Shown in pieces: positions 35,559-44,553 of a stretch of DNA of 54,128 nt; the first letter of the stretch is position 1, and each line of letters starts with the position of its first letter. Source of the stretch: JAKZSU01 sp047517485 (lineage in GTDB: Bacteria > Pseudomonadota > Alphaproteobacteria > UBA7887). A model generated the notes under the pieces. The model had not been told where the DNA came from. It saw only the letters and a list, made by a program, of their open reading frames with translations, and did no database searches. Location of the stretch: positions 1 to 54,128 of the forward strand of contig JAKZSU010000070.1 in assembly GCA_047517485.1 (NCBI GenBank), in the 5' to 3' direction. The translations under genes were made by a program, and so were the position numbers.

Positions 35559-36758
35559 TCATACGGCCATTGTTGGCGCGGAGCCTGCGGCCTGACTCCA
35601 GATGTCGAGCAAATCATTGGCCCGCGCCGCGCCGTCGCAGAGGGCCATGATTCGCTGCTGCCCGGCGACTCCCAGCTTTTTACACCAGGCCCGGTTGTCG
35701 GCGAAAGTGAGAAGGGCCTCAACGAAGGCGGACGGGTTGTAATCGGCGAGCAGAACGCCGGTGGCATCGGTCTCGACGAACCGATCATACGTTCCGACCG
35801 CGATCACCGGCCTCGCCGCGGCCAGCGCCTCCAGTGTCTCGCGTCCCCACGGATCATTGTTTCGACTCGGCCGGGCGACGGCATCGCACGCAACAAGAAT
35901 TCGTTCCGGTTCGGCGACATGACCGGGAAAGACGAACATAGAAGCCACGCCTCGGGCGTCGGCGTAATCCGCCAGTGTCCCACCACGGCGGGCGATCCGG
36001 CCCAATTCGCCCGGGAGCGAGCCCTTGAGACGCATGTCTCCGGCCACCACGAACAGAATGTCCAAACGCCCACGATCGCGAAGCGCGGCGGCGATATCGA
36101 TCAATCGGTCGACGCCACGTACCCAGGCATAGTTGCTGATGCAAGCGACCTTGAATCGTGTATCGGTGGGGACCGCGGGGTGCGGAACAATGGTGTCGGC
36201 CGGCGCACCGACGATATTGTAGACCACGGTACCGGGGCACCGATCGAGACCCTGCGCGGTCCAAAAACGGTGCTCGTTCTCGGTGATGAACACGGCGCGG
36301 TCGGCGGTGCGACCGATCGTCCGCGCCTGCCCGCGGGCGAAGGCGCTTGGCGCGACCAGGGTGCGGATATGTTGGACCAAGGCCGCACCGGTGCGGCGCC
36401 GCAACCAGTCGCCGATCAGGAATAGCGATTCGTGGTTGAGGTGGACGACATCGAAACGCTGATCCGCGGTCGCCGCGAGCTCGCCGAGCATGGGGCGCGC
36501 GCGGATCATCCCGAGTTTGGCGCGCCCCCAGCCGAGAAGGTTGCGCGACAGCCGCGGAAGCGCGCTATAGCGCGGCCATGAAACCGTGCGACAGGGCACG
36601 TCGAGCGCACGGTAGCGCACTTGGATAGGCCCTTCGCGGCCGCACCAGACTTCCGGCGACACGCGATCACGATCGAGATGGCGAATGGATTCGAACAGGC
36701 TGCGCGACGATCCGCCGTAGCCACCCTCGATGTCGAGACAAAGAACGCGGAGGGTCAT
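35559..36758 (-). CDS. Glycosyltransferase family 4
   Basis: A 399-residue GT-B protein starting MTLRVLCLDIEGGYGGSSRS, with the glycine-rich acceptor loop. Segments HLNHESLFLIGDWLRRRTG (acceptor side) and KVACISNYAWVRGVDRLIDI (start of the donor domain), and a donor-site PSRNNDPWGRETLEALAAAR with Glu pair, support GT4. ATG 36758 overlaps the stop of the WbqC gene by 4 bp. A 105-bp non-coding stretch follows before the KAS III gene. Confidence 0.85.
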   Translation of the reverse strand: MTLRVLCLDIEGGYGGSSRSLFESIRHLDRDRVSPEVWCGREGPIQVRYRALDVPCRTVSWPRYSALPRLSRNLLGWGRAKLGMIRARPMLGELAATADQRFDVVHLNHESLFLIGDWLRRRTGAALVQHIRTLVAPSAFARGQARTIGRTADRAVFITENEHRFWTAQGLDRCPGTVVYNIVGAPADTIVPHPAVPTDTRFKVACISNYAWVRGVDRLIDIAAALRDRGRLDILFVVAGDMRLKGSLPGELGRIARRGGTLADYADARGVASMFVFPGHVAEPERILVACDAVARPSRNNDPWGRETLEALAAARPVIAVGTYDRFVETDATGVLLADYNPSAFVEALLTFADNRAWCKKLGVAGQQRIMALCDGAARANDLLDIWSQAAGSAPTMAV

Positions 36759-37456
36759 CCGGAGACGGCGAGATCCCGCGCGATCAGCCTCGACGTCTGC
36801 TCCCAACCGAGATTGAACAAAACATCGACAAGGCTCAATCCGGGCACGAAGGGGGCGCCGCACTGGTCATAGATCGGGTGCGTAAAGTCGGTGTACACGA
36901 GTTCAATACCGGCAGCGGCGAATTTCGCCGGGTCTTGATATTTCTGCCCGCCTTCACCGGAGAGATAAGTGGCGCCTGATGCACACGCATCGATCAAGGC
37001 GATCAAGCGATCGTCGCCGCGCGAGTCGCCGGTCTCGAGCGCGGATTCGACGACGAATGCGGTGGCGATCTCAAGTCGACCAGCGAGTGCCACGATAAGG
37101 TGGGCATTGGCGGCGGCGAGATCGGTGGCGGGGCACAACGCATAGATGTCGTTGAGGGCGGGCCAGATTTCGGCAAACGCCGGGGCGCCGGCATAGGCCC
37201 CGCGCAAGGCGTCGAGATGCTTGCCGGGCCAGGCCGGATCGGCGAATTCGACATCCGCGATCGGCTGGCCGAGACGCTGCCGGATCGGCTGGGTCAGCCA
37301 GCGCGCGGCGCCATCGCGGCCGATCTGGACACGGTTGGTATAGCTCCCCTTGGCGAACTGAGCGCGGTCGAGAAAAATGAACCGTTCGGCGCGCGCGATC
37401 TTATGGAAGTACCCGAGCCACGGCAGGTAGTTCGGCTGATGGATGGCGATCAGCAT
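36755..37456 (-). CDS. WbqC-like family protein
   Basis: A 233-residue WbqC-family protein; the signature is at the N-terminus, IAIHQPNYLPWLGYFHKIAR, followed by RFIFLDRAQFAKGSYTNRVQ. Conserved ATYLSGEGGQKYQDPAKFAA and the C-terminal GLSLVDVLFNLGWE also fit. The family recurs in O-antigen and glycan loci, often beside aminotransferases; a role in transferring an acyl or amino-acid group to amino sugars has been suggested but is not settled. It overlaps its neighbours on both sides (7 and 4 bp). Confidence 0.88.
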   Translation of the reverse strand: MLIAIHQPNYLPWLGYFHKIARAERFIFLDRAQFAKGSYTNRVQIGRDGAARWLTQPIRQRLGQPIADVEFADPAWPGKHLDALRGAYAGAPAFAEIWPALNDIYALCPATDLAAANAHLIVALAGRLEIATAFVVESALETGDSRGDDRLIALIDACASGATYLSGEGGQKYQDPAKFAAAGIELVYTDFTHPIYDQCGAPFVPGLSLVDVLFNLGWEQTSRLIARDLAVSG

Positions 37457-38247
37457 GGCGCGCCAGGTTCGAGTTCCAAGTAAGTGGTCTCTCCATCGGA
37501 CGTTTGATACGCCATCCGACCAGGTCCCGGCCGTTTGGCAAGCGCGCGCACCGGCACATCGGCGCCATCACGTTCGATGGTCGCCGGCGGCCAGGGCGGG
37601 CATTGCGCGCGGATCAAGTTTCGTAGACGCGCGGCGCTCCAACCGGATTCGATTCGGCCGTGACGAGGACGGCGCGATGGCCAAACACGCCCCTGGTCGA
37701 GATCGGGAAGGCGCACCGGCGATTTGCCATCGACCAGACGGTGCCATGCTCGCGGGAACAGGCGAAGGCCTTCTTCGATCATCCGCGCCCGCGCGTCCCA
37801 CGCGGTCTCGTCGGCACCGACGGATACTCTCGACTCGGCATAAATCGGCCCGGCATCGACCGCCTTGACAAGCCCGTGCCAGGTCACGCCGATCTCGGTC
37901 TCGCCGTTGGCGATCGCCCAGTTGAGGACATTGGCACCACGATAGTCGGGAAGTATTCCGCCGTGCATATTGAGTACCCCGGCGCGAAAACGTGCGAGAT
38001 CCGTACCGTCGATAATTTGCGAGTAAAGCCAGCTGATGGCGCCGTCCGCGGCAGGCACGCTGTCGGCGAGCCGTGCGCCGCGGTCATGCACATGGGTTTG
38101 ACACGGCGCCCGCGCCACCAGTTGGGTTACCTTGTCGCTGTCGGTGCGGTTGCTCGGCACCACCACGGCGACCAATTCATGCTCTGACCCGAGCGCCGGC
38201 AAGAGATCAAGGCCGCTGGGGTCGGTGGAGAACAGCACGACACGCAT
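37450..38247 (-). CDS. Formyltransferase-family protein (probable sugar N-formyltransferase)
   Basis: A 265-residue protein of the 10-formyl-THF-dependent formyltransferase fold. The catalytic triad Asn93, His95, Asp131 is intact in VLNMHGGILPDYRG and KAVDAGPIY. It lacks the tRNA-binding C-terminal domain of Fmt, and a separate fmt is present at 10801. Together with its glycan-locus position, this makes N-formylation of an amino sugar (as by VioF, QdtF or WbkC) the best inference. It follows the carbamoyltransferase after 9 bp. Confidence 0.85.
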   Translation of the reverse strand: MRVVLFSTDPSGLDLLPALGSEHELVAVVVPSNRTDSDKVTQLVARAPCQTHVHDRGARLADSVPAADGAISWLYSQIIDGTDLARFRAGVLNMHGGILPDYRGANVLNWAIANGETEIGVTWHGLVKAVDAGPIYAESRVSVGADETAWDARARMIEEGLRLFPRAWHRLVDGKSPVRLPDLDQGRVWPSRRPRHGRIESGWSAARLRNLIRAQCPPWPPATIERDGADVPVRALAKRPGPGRMAYQTSDGETTYLELEPGAPC

Positions 38248-38256
38248 GATGTAAGC

Positions 38257-39987
38257 CTAAGCGGCCGCTTTTGACACCAGATGGGTGTTCAGGGCGACGT
38301 GCTTGAGCCCCGAACGCGCGAGCACGTCGAGCGCCTCGGCCGGGGAATAGACGATCGGGTGGCCGTGCAGATTGAACGAAGTGTTGAGCACGCCGCCACG
38401 CCCGGTGCGCGCCTCGAATCCGGTGATTACCGCGTGATAGTCCGGATTGGCGGCGGCGGTGACCACTTGCGGGCGCACGGTGTGATCGCGGGGATGCGAT
38501 CCGGCGGCGAGCTCGTGACGCGTCTCGGCTCGCGCCTGATAGGCAAAGGTCATGAACCAAGGTTTGAGATCCTTGGGATCGTCGATGTAACGCGCCGCCG
38601 CCTCCTCGCGGATCGACGGTGCGAAGGGCATCCAGAAATCCCGCAGCTTGATCATCCGGTTGATCTCATCGACCCGGGCATAGTCGTTGGCGCTGGTGAG
38701 AATACTGCGATTGCCGAGCGCGCGCGCGCCCCATTCCATGCGGCCGCGACAATTGGCGACGATTTCACCATCGGCCAGCAAATCGACGATTGCCTGGTTC
38801 ATGTCGTTGGGCTGGGAGACCTCGAGCGCCATGGTGCCCCGCGCGGCGCTGATCGCGGCATCCTCCGCCGACGCATCGTAGGCGGCACCGAGGTAGAGAT
38901 GGTCGAGCGCGCTGGCGGACCGGTCGGCTTGTCCGGAAATCTGATAGTAGCGATAGAGCGCGGCGCCGATCGACAGCGACTCGTCGCCGGCGCTCGGCAT
39001 GACATACATCGACGAGACTTCGGGCAGCGCCGCGATCAACATGTTCGCCTTGACGTTCATGAACACGCCGCCGCCACAAACGATGTCGCTGATCCCGGTA
39101 TGGCGAATACAGCCACGAACCCAATCGACCAGCATGGTTTCGGTAAACGACTGCACCGCGCCGGCGATGGTATCGAAGCGGACTCGTTCAAAACTTTCCC
39201 GAAGATATTCATAGCAATAATTGGTCGACAACTCTCCCGCTTGCGCGAAACACAGGCCATCGTCGGAAAGACCGAGCAGGCCGGCCAGGGGCGCGGCGGC
39301 TTGGCGCGCGCGCTCGGGATCGACGTAGGGTGCCATGCCCATGAGCTTGTATTCGTGCTCCCACGGCGTCATGCCCATGAGGTAGGTCGCGCGCGAATAG
39401 ATCTTGCCGAGACTAGCGTGGCGATCGGTCGCCGCGATGCGGTCGAATTGGTTGCCGCGACAAAGGGTGACCGTCGCGCACAGACCATCGCCCGCGCCGT
39501 CGCAGGTGAGCCCGAGAACGGGCGCGCCCTCGCTTGGCCCCGGCGCCGTGTAATAAGCCGCCGTGAGGTGCGCCAGGTGGTGTTCGACGAAGGTGATTCT
39601 GTTGGTCGGGAGTCCGAGATGACGTTCGACTTCTTGCAAGCGTTCGCGCTTCCGACGATCGAATACCATCTGGCGATAGTCGCCGGGCTGAGAGTTCGCC
39701 ATTTGCTGATCGCGGAGCCCGACCTGGTACCACGGCCCGACATCGACAAGATGGTCGCGCGAGTGCATGAAGTTGGAGGCGTAGGTCACCTCGCGCAAAT
39801 CATTCGCATCAATGCCGGCGATGCGCAGCACGTCTGCTATCGCCTTCTCCGGATAGCCGACCTCGTTCTTCACCCGGGTCAGCCGTTCCTCGCAAACCGA
39901 AGCGACAATCGTGCCGTCGCGGGTCAAGGTCGCGCCGCTATTGTGACCGTCGTGTATTCCGAGGATATAAAGTGTTTCAGCAACCAT
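38257..39987 (-). CDS. Carbamoyltransferase (NodU/CmcH family)
   Basis: A 576-residue O-carbamoyltransferase. It begins LYILGIHDGHNSGATLTRDG with the Kae1/ASKHA-like ATP-binding domain, has the conserved histidines of VEHHLAHLTAAYYT and DGAGDGLCATVTL, and the C-terminal YrdC-like domain that makes carbamoyl-adenylate, including WGARALGNRSIL, FAPSIREEAAARYID and the terminal NTSFNLHGHPIVYSPAEAL. Family members carbamoylate sugars in Nod factors and antibiotics. The target here is likely a glycan hydroxyl. It overlaps the upstream deacetylase-like gene by 11 bp. Confidence 0.92.
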   Translation of the reverse strand: MVAETLYILGIHDGHNSGATLTRDGTIVASVCEERLTRVKNEVGYPEKAIADVLRIAGIDANDLREVTYASNFMHSRDHLVDVGPWYQVGLRDQQMANSQPGDYRQMVFDRRKRERLQEVERHLGLPTNRITFVEHHLAHLTAAYYTAPGPSEGAPVLGLTCDGAGDGLCATVTLCRGNQFDRIAATDRHASLGKIYSRATYLMGMTPWEHEYKLMGMAPYVDPERARQAAAPLAGLLGLSDDGLCFAQAGELSTNYCYEYLRESFERVRFDTIAGAVQSFTETMLVDWVRGCIRHTGISDIVCGGGVFMNVKANMLIAALPEVSSMYVMPSAGDESLSIGAALYRYYQISGQADRSASALDHLYLGAAYDASAEDAAISAARGTMALEVSQPNDMNQAIVDLLADGEIVANCRGRMEWGARALGNRSILTSANDYARVDEINRMIKLRDFWMPFAPSIREEAAARYIDDPKDLKPWFMTFAYQARAETRHELAAGSHPRDHTVRPQVVTAAANPDYHAVITGFEARTGRGGVLNTSFNLHGHPIVYSPAEALDVLARSGLKHVALNTHLVSKAAA

Positions 39988-40723
39988 TCTCTAGCTCGTT
40001 ATATTTTTCGCGATAGGGTTCACAATTGGCGGCGAGTTCGCGCCGCAACACGGCGTCGCGTTCACAGACGTACCGGTCGAGGGTGGGAACCGGCCCGGGG
40101 GTCGACTCGATCGGCCACCAGATCGGATGGGTGAGCAGTTGCACCGCGTGTCCCGCGACCACCGTCGGGTGATCCAAGGGATGTCCGTGATGCCAGGCAC
40201 CGCGCGAGTCCGAGCAATAGCCGATATCGCTAAAGAACGCTGGCTGGTAGGTGTGCATACGGCCGCCGAGCGGCCGGTCGAGACCGAGCAGGCTGGGTCG
40301 CGGTCGATGCAGACTGACCATGGTCACGGCGCGGCCGAGCACCTGTTCAAGGGCGTCACATTCCTCGCCACACGCGTGGTCGAGACCATCCAGATCATCG
40401 GCATAGAGCGCCGCGTCGAAGTGAAGGCCGATGTCGTGACCGGCGTCGGCGAGGGCGTGCAGATCGGCGCGGCCGGCGCGCGACCAAGGATTGTACAATT
40501 CGGTCCTGAGCAAGACGAAGTAATGCGCCCCCAGGGCGCGCGCCGCTTCGATATCGGCGGTGGCGCGCGCCGCTTGGATCGACAAATCGAGATCATGGCG
40601 AAGAACCAGATGCGCCTGCGTACGCTCGACGGCGTCATAAGTCACGACCCGGTAGCCCCGCGCGACGAAACCGTCGAGCAACGCGGCATAACCGGCGAGG
40701 GTAAAATCAGCCGGTGAAGTCAT
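39977..40723 (-). CDS. Polysaccharide deacetylase-like protein
   Basis: A 248-residue protein with the NodB-like fold core. LVLRHDLDLSIQAA carries the HD motif that supplies catalytic base and metal ligand, and DAGHDIGLHFDA matches the second histidine motif (H-x3-H variant). It lacks a signal peptide, so acts in the cytoplasm, probably on a nucleotide- or lipid-linked amino sugar. Stand-alone members like this are frequent beside glycosyltransferases; activity unproven. It overlaps the upstream asparagine-synthase-like gene by 17 bp. Confidence 0.78.
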   Translation of the reverse strand: MTSPADFTLAGYAALLDGFVARGYRVVTYDAVERTQAHLVLRHDLDLSIQAARATADIEAARALGAHYFVLLRTELYNPWSRAGRADLHALADAGHDIGLHFDAALYADDLDGLDHACGEECDALEQVLGRAVTMVSLHRPRPSLLGLDRPLGGRMHTYQPAFFSDIGYCSDSRGAWHHGHPLDHPTVVAGHAVQLLTHPIWWPIESTPGPVPTLDRYVCERDAVLRRELAANCEPYREKYNELENGC

Positions 40724-42386
40724 CGAACACGACGCCTTTCTCGGCCAGATAGTCGGCGTTGTAGAACGCGATCGCGCTCGCGTGGCCGCGGCCGTCGTGG
40801 GCGACGGCGAGCCAGCGGCGGATCGCGTAGGCGCAAATCGGCGTCATCCAGTAGGCGAGATAGCGGCGCTCGAACGCGTGCCAACGAACGCGGCCAAGCG
40901 GCGCGTGCAGCGCCTTGAGCCCAGCGCGGACCGGGCGCAGCCAGAGCGGCCGGATGCGGGTCGGGTTGACCGGGATATCGTCGCCCCACACACCGCCCCA
41001 ATTCTGGCGCGCGAGCACCCGACGATAGAGCTGTTGGTGCGCCTTGGCGACCAGCGGCGCGCGGGCCCAGAAATCGAGGTACTCCTGGTCCCACAGCGGC
41101 AACCGCCATTCGAGACCGAAATGCTCGTAGACGCGTTGCCCGCCGACGACGTATTTGGCCTGGCGGTCCTGGAACTCGCAATACTCATAGACACCGTGAT
41201 CGCCGGCCGGGCTGTCGGGCATGCCGAGCGCGTCGATCTCGCGCCCGAGCCGGCGCCCAAGACGAATTAGGTTGGTAGGCGTGCACAAATGCACCCACTG
41301 CTTGAAATGGCGCGCGAGCAGCGCATCGATGACCGCTTGGCGACGCGCGGCGGGGGTGCGGTCATGGCGCGCGATCAGCAGCGATTCGGGGATGTGATTG
41401 CCGGTGATAAAATCACCGGACTGACCGTTGACCATGAGGGTATCGGGAGTGATCGCGCCGTCGGCCAATAGGGTTCTGAGCGCTAGGTAATCCTGCGGGA
41501 AATGGATCGCGGTCAAGTTGTCGGCGGCGGCGCGGAAGCGGGCATGGTCCTCGCTGGCCATGGCGCGGCGTATCGCGCGGTTGCTGAATTTCACGAAGCG
41601 CCATGGATAGCCCAAGCGCGCGGCGATTACCCGACTGACCGCGGCTTCGCGATTGCCGGGAATGCCATAAGCGAAGCACAACACATTGTCATAGCCGGCG
41701 GCGCGTAATCCGGCGGCGATGAAGCGCGAATCGAGGCCGGCGCTGAGCGGTACCGCGATCCGCCGCCCGTTGGCACCCGCGATCAGCTTGTCGATCAGCC
41801 GTTGGTGCAGCGCTTCGAGCGGCGCGATCAAATCGTCAGGCGCGCACTCGTCGGGTCGCCACGGCGTCCAACGGTGATAACGGCCCAAGGTCTCGACCGC
41901 GGCGGCATCGACATAGAGAAACGATCCGGGGCCGAGCTGGCGGATCTTCGGATACAGCGTATCGTCACCGATGGTGTAACCGGCGAGCGCCACCGCGAGC
42001 GCCGCGCTGGAATCGATCTCCGACGCTATAAGATCGAGGCGGCGCACCATGCGCCCGCCGTCCTGATCGACAATCACCTTCTCGCCGGCACGCGCCCAAA
42101 TCAGAGGAATGCTGCGCACCCGGTCGACCGCGGCGAACGCCCACCCGCGCGCCGTCGCGGCCAGCGCCCAATGCCCGTCGAGAGCGCCGAGTAATCCGCC
42201 GAGCGCGGCTTGGTCGAGCGAGTCGCGGGCCGCCAAGCGGTGCGCCAGAAGGTCGAATCCGTCGCCCACCAAATGGCCCTTGACCCACAGCGTCACTGCG
42301 CCGGCGCGATAGCGGTGCCAGCCATTGTCGGCCTCGAGACCGATATCCAACGGCGACTCGACTTGAGCGACGGTCTCAGCGATCAT
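40707..42386 (-). CDS. Asparagine synthase-like amidotransferase lacking the N-terminal Cys
   Basis: A 559-residue relative of AsnB. The N-terminus MIAETVAQVESPLDIGLEAD lacks the Cys2 nucleophile, although a degenerate glutaminase-like domain remains (GALDGHWALAATARGWAFAA, DRVRSIPLIW). The ATP-PP domain is recognisable with IAVPLSAGLDSRFIAAGLRA (P-loop, Ser replacing the first motif Gly). It may use ammonia or another amine donor, or have drifted to ligase/adenylylation chemistry. ATG 42386 lies inside the end of the upstream open frame, 11 bp overlap. A start 26 codons earlier is possible but would overlap more. Confidence 0.78.
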   Translation of the reverse strand: MIAETVAQVESPLDIGLEADNGWHRYRAGAVTLWVKGHLVGDGFDLLAHRLAARDSLDQAALGGLLGALDGHWALAATARGWAFAAVDRVRSIPLIWARAGEKVIVDQDGGRMVRRLDLIASEIDSSAALAVALAGYTIGDDTLYPKIRQLGPGSFLYVDAAAVETLGRYHRWTPWRPDECAPDDLIAPLEALHQRLIDKLIAGANGRRIAVPLSAGLDSRFIAAGLRAAGYDNVLCFAYGIPGNREAAVSRVIAARLGYPWRFVKFSNRAIRRAMASEDHARFRAAADNLTAIHFPQDYLALRTLLADGAITPDTLMVNGQSGDFITGNHIPESLLIARHDRTPAARRQAVIDALLARHFKQWVHLCTPTNLIRLGRRLGREIDALGMPDSPAGDHGVYEYCEFQDRQAKYVVGGQRVYEHFGLEWRLPLWDQEYLDFWARAPLVAKAHQQLYRRVLARQNWGGVWGDDIPVNPTRIRPLWLRPVRAGLKALHAPLGRVRWHAFERRYLAYWMTPICAYAIRRWLAVAHDGRGHASAIAFYNADYLAEKGVVFDDFTG

Positions 42387-43957
42387 CCAAAAACAACGCG
42401 CGGAAGTCAGCGGGATCGGCTCGATCAGGCCCACCAAGGATTGCGTCGGCAAGTTCTTCGCCATCGACCTCGGGAAGATTGCGGGCGTTCCAAGTGGCGG
42501 GGACGATCCGGCATCGCTTGGCGATCATCACCGCAGCCGGATCGTTGAAACGCATGGTGCCGTGGTCGATCAGCACGATCGGCCGGTCGGTCGGTCGATA
42601 ATGCCACCGACAAGGTCGTGGTCGCGGGATAATCGAATACCAGTAGGTCGACGTCATCGATGGCGGTCTCGAACCGATCCTCGACGACCTTGGCCACCGC
42701 GGCCAGCGGTTGTGTCCCACCACGGTCACCTTCTGGATGAGGTTTGCAAACAAGGTCGATCGGCAGGCGAATCAGCATGGCGACAAAGCGCATCTGCCAG
42801 TCGAGATAGACCGGCGCGGGCAGCACCGGCGGATTGACTTGGCGAAGGTGGTAGAAAGCCGTCGACACATACATTACCCGGCGACGACGACCAGGGCCGG
42901 CGGCGCGACGGGCGCTCCGCGCATCGAGGCCGGGATCGCCGGCGGCGGCTATGATCTCGGTGGCATTGCGCGCCGCCGCCGCGGTGACCGGTGGCATCGT
43001 CGCGGCTTTCGGGCTCGCCACGGTGAAAGCCGAGCAAACCGTGAGTTCGCGAAGCGCGAGGCCGTCGCCGGACGGCATCAAGTAAGTACTTCCGCCATGG
43101 TCAAACCGGGTGACGGTTCCACCACGACGCAGGATCTCGATGGAAAGCGCGCTACCAAGGATTCCGCCCGATGTGCCAGCAAGAAGCCGTTTCGGGAGAT
43201 GCCGCACCGATCGCACCCCATCGAGGAGGGCCGCAGCCATCCTTGCCTGAGCGCGCAGTGGAGGCAGCAACCAACCGCTGATTCGCGCGGCCGAATCCGT
43301 TGGCAATCCCGGTAGGGAGAGCAGCTTGGCGAGCAAGAGTTCGACAGCGGCCTCGGCGCGCGATTCGCTGGCCGCGCTAGCCCGGACTCCGCGAAGCGAT
43401 CCAAAAAAATTGTCGAGGTGGCCGACGCGGACCGCGACGCCATGCCGCGTGACATGAGCGCGCAGCAGACCGTTGTGACCAATCGCGATGGCCTCGGGCG
43501 CCACCATAGCGCCGGCGAGACGCCACCACGGTGTCCAGGTCGCGGTCCGGGCAAGTCCGCGCAATTTGCGTTCCCACCAATTGACCAACGCCGGCAGCGC
43601 CATGTCCTCGACGGGCGGAGAAACCGACGCGCCGCGCAACGCATCAAGCGCCAGCGGTCCGTCAAGGTGGATGTCTGCTTCGTTTTCCGCCGCGAGGCAG
43701 GCCGTAAACTCGATCAGTGCCGGTAACGCCATGCCTGGGCGGACGACCCGTAGCAAATCGCGCAGATCTTCGTCGCCGGCAGCAGCGATCGCGTCGAGAT
43801 GAAGCCCAGCGAGGCCGGCAAACACCGGGGCGGTAAGTTTTGGCGGCGTTGGCCAGGCAAAATTCGCGCGCCAATCCTCATCGCCCGACGCGATGGCGTC
43901 GAGCGTTGCCGGCATCCGAACCGGCACGCGGGTCAGGGTTTTCGGAACAGCCACCAC
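42376..43957 (-). pseudogene. Unidentified glycan-transfer protein, frame shifted at a GACC repeat
   Basis: The first frame runs from GTG 43957 to about 42597 and encodes a roughly 450-residue protein ending IDDVDLLVFDYPATTTLSVA. Motifs include GTSGGILGSALSIEILRRGG, TVTRFDHGGSTYLMPSG and VCKPHPEG, which recall TagB/CDP-glycerophosphotransferase or GT-B capsule enzymes, but I cannot name a family. At three GACC copies (42585-42596) the frame turns to a non-conserved-looking tail that stops at 42425. With two copies it would read LSTDRPIVLIDHGTMRFNDP and continue to the TGA at 42376. The expected end (ADFRALFLDDR) lies just inside the next gene. ATG 43915 is an alternative start. Confidence 0.78.
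42585..42596. repeat. Trinumeric GACC tetranucleotide repeat
   Basis: Three head-to-tail GACC units (GGTC on the plus strand), followed by GGCC. Two units would restore the frame of the surrounding gene, so it behaves like a simple-sequence contingency site, though short. Confidence 0.9.
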
Positions 43958-44553
43958 GTCAGATTGTCTAGGCCGCTCGCTCGTTTCCAGAAGAAGCCGT
44001 AATCGACCAGCGCGAGGTCGGGATGAGAGTCGAGCCAGAAATCGCCGAAGTCACGCTTGAACAGTTGGCCATCATGCCCACGATAGGCCACCGACGTGGG
44101 TTCGGGACTGAAATATTCGATCGCGGCTATGTAGCGACCCGAGACCCGATAGATCTCCGCACAAGACGCGGCCAACTGATCGGGATGGATATGGATCAGC
44201 ACACCCGAGGTGAAGGCAAAATCCACCGCCGCGTCGGGAAGCGGGATTTTTGACGCGGTCCCATCCAGCACATGGTCGGTCGGCAGTACCTTGTCGGCCT
44301 CAAGACGGGCCCGGGCCGATGTGTTGGGTTCGACCACCCACAGCTCGGCCTCGGAGAGTTCGCCGAGGACACGCATATTGAGACCGACATTGGCGCCGAC
44401 CTCGAGCACGCTGGTGGGCCGATTGTCGCCAAACGCGGAGAGGATTCGCCGCCACATCACGCGGCGAGGATCGAGCAATGTGGGTATCGCTTTGTTGCGG
44501 GCGATATAGGCGTCGCCGAAATCGCTAGTCCACAATTTTAGCTGGTCAGTCAT
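43933..44553 (-). CDS. Methyltransferase of the pseudaminic-acid-associated type
   Basis: A 206-residue class I SAM-dependent methyltransferase. Motif I is VLEVGANVGLNMRVLGELS, acidic residue in ELWVVEPN, and motif IV region FAFTSGVLIHIHPDQLAAS. It starts LKLWTSDFGDAYIARNKAIP, the opening I associate with the methylase often found beside pseF (TIGR03587-type). Likely O- or N-methylates the nonulosonate or the glycan. It follows pseF with a 4-bp overlap. Confidence 0.82.
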   Translation of the reverse strand: MTDQLKLWTSDFGDAYIARNKAIPTLLDPRRVMWRRILSAFGDNRPTSVLEVGANVGLNMRVLGELSEAELWVVEPNTSARARLEADKVLPTDHVLDGTASKIPLPDAAVDFAFTSGVLIHIHPDQLAASCAEIYRVSGRYIAAIEYFSPEPTSVAYRGHDGQLFKRDFGDFWLDSHPDLALVDYGFFWKRASGLDNLTWWLFRKP

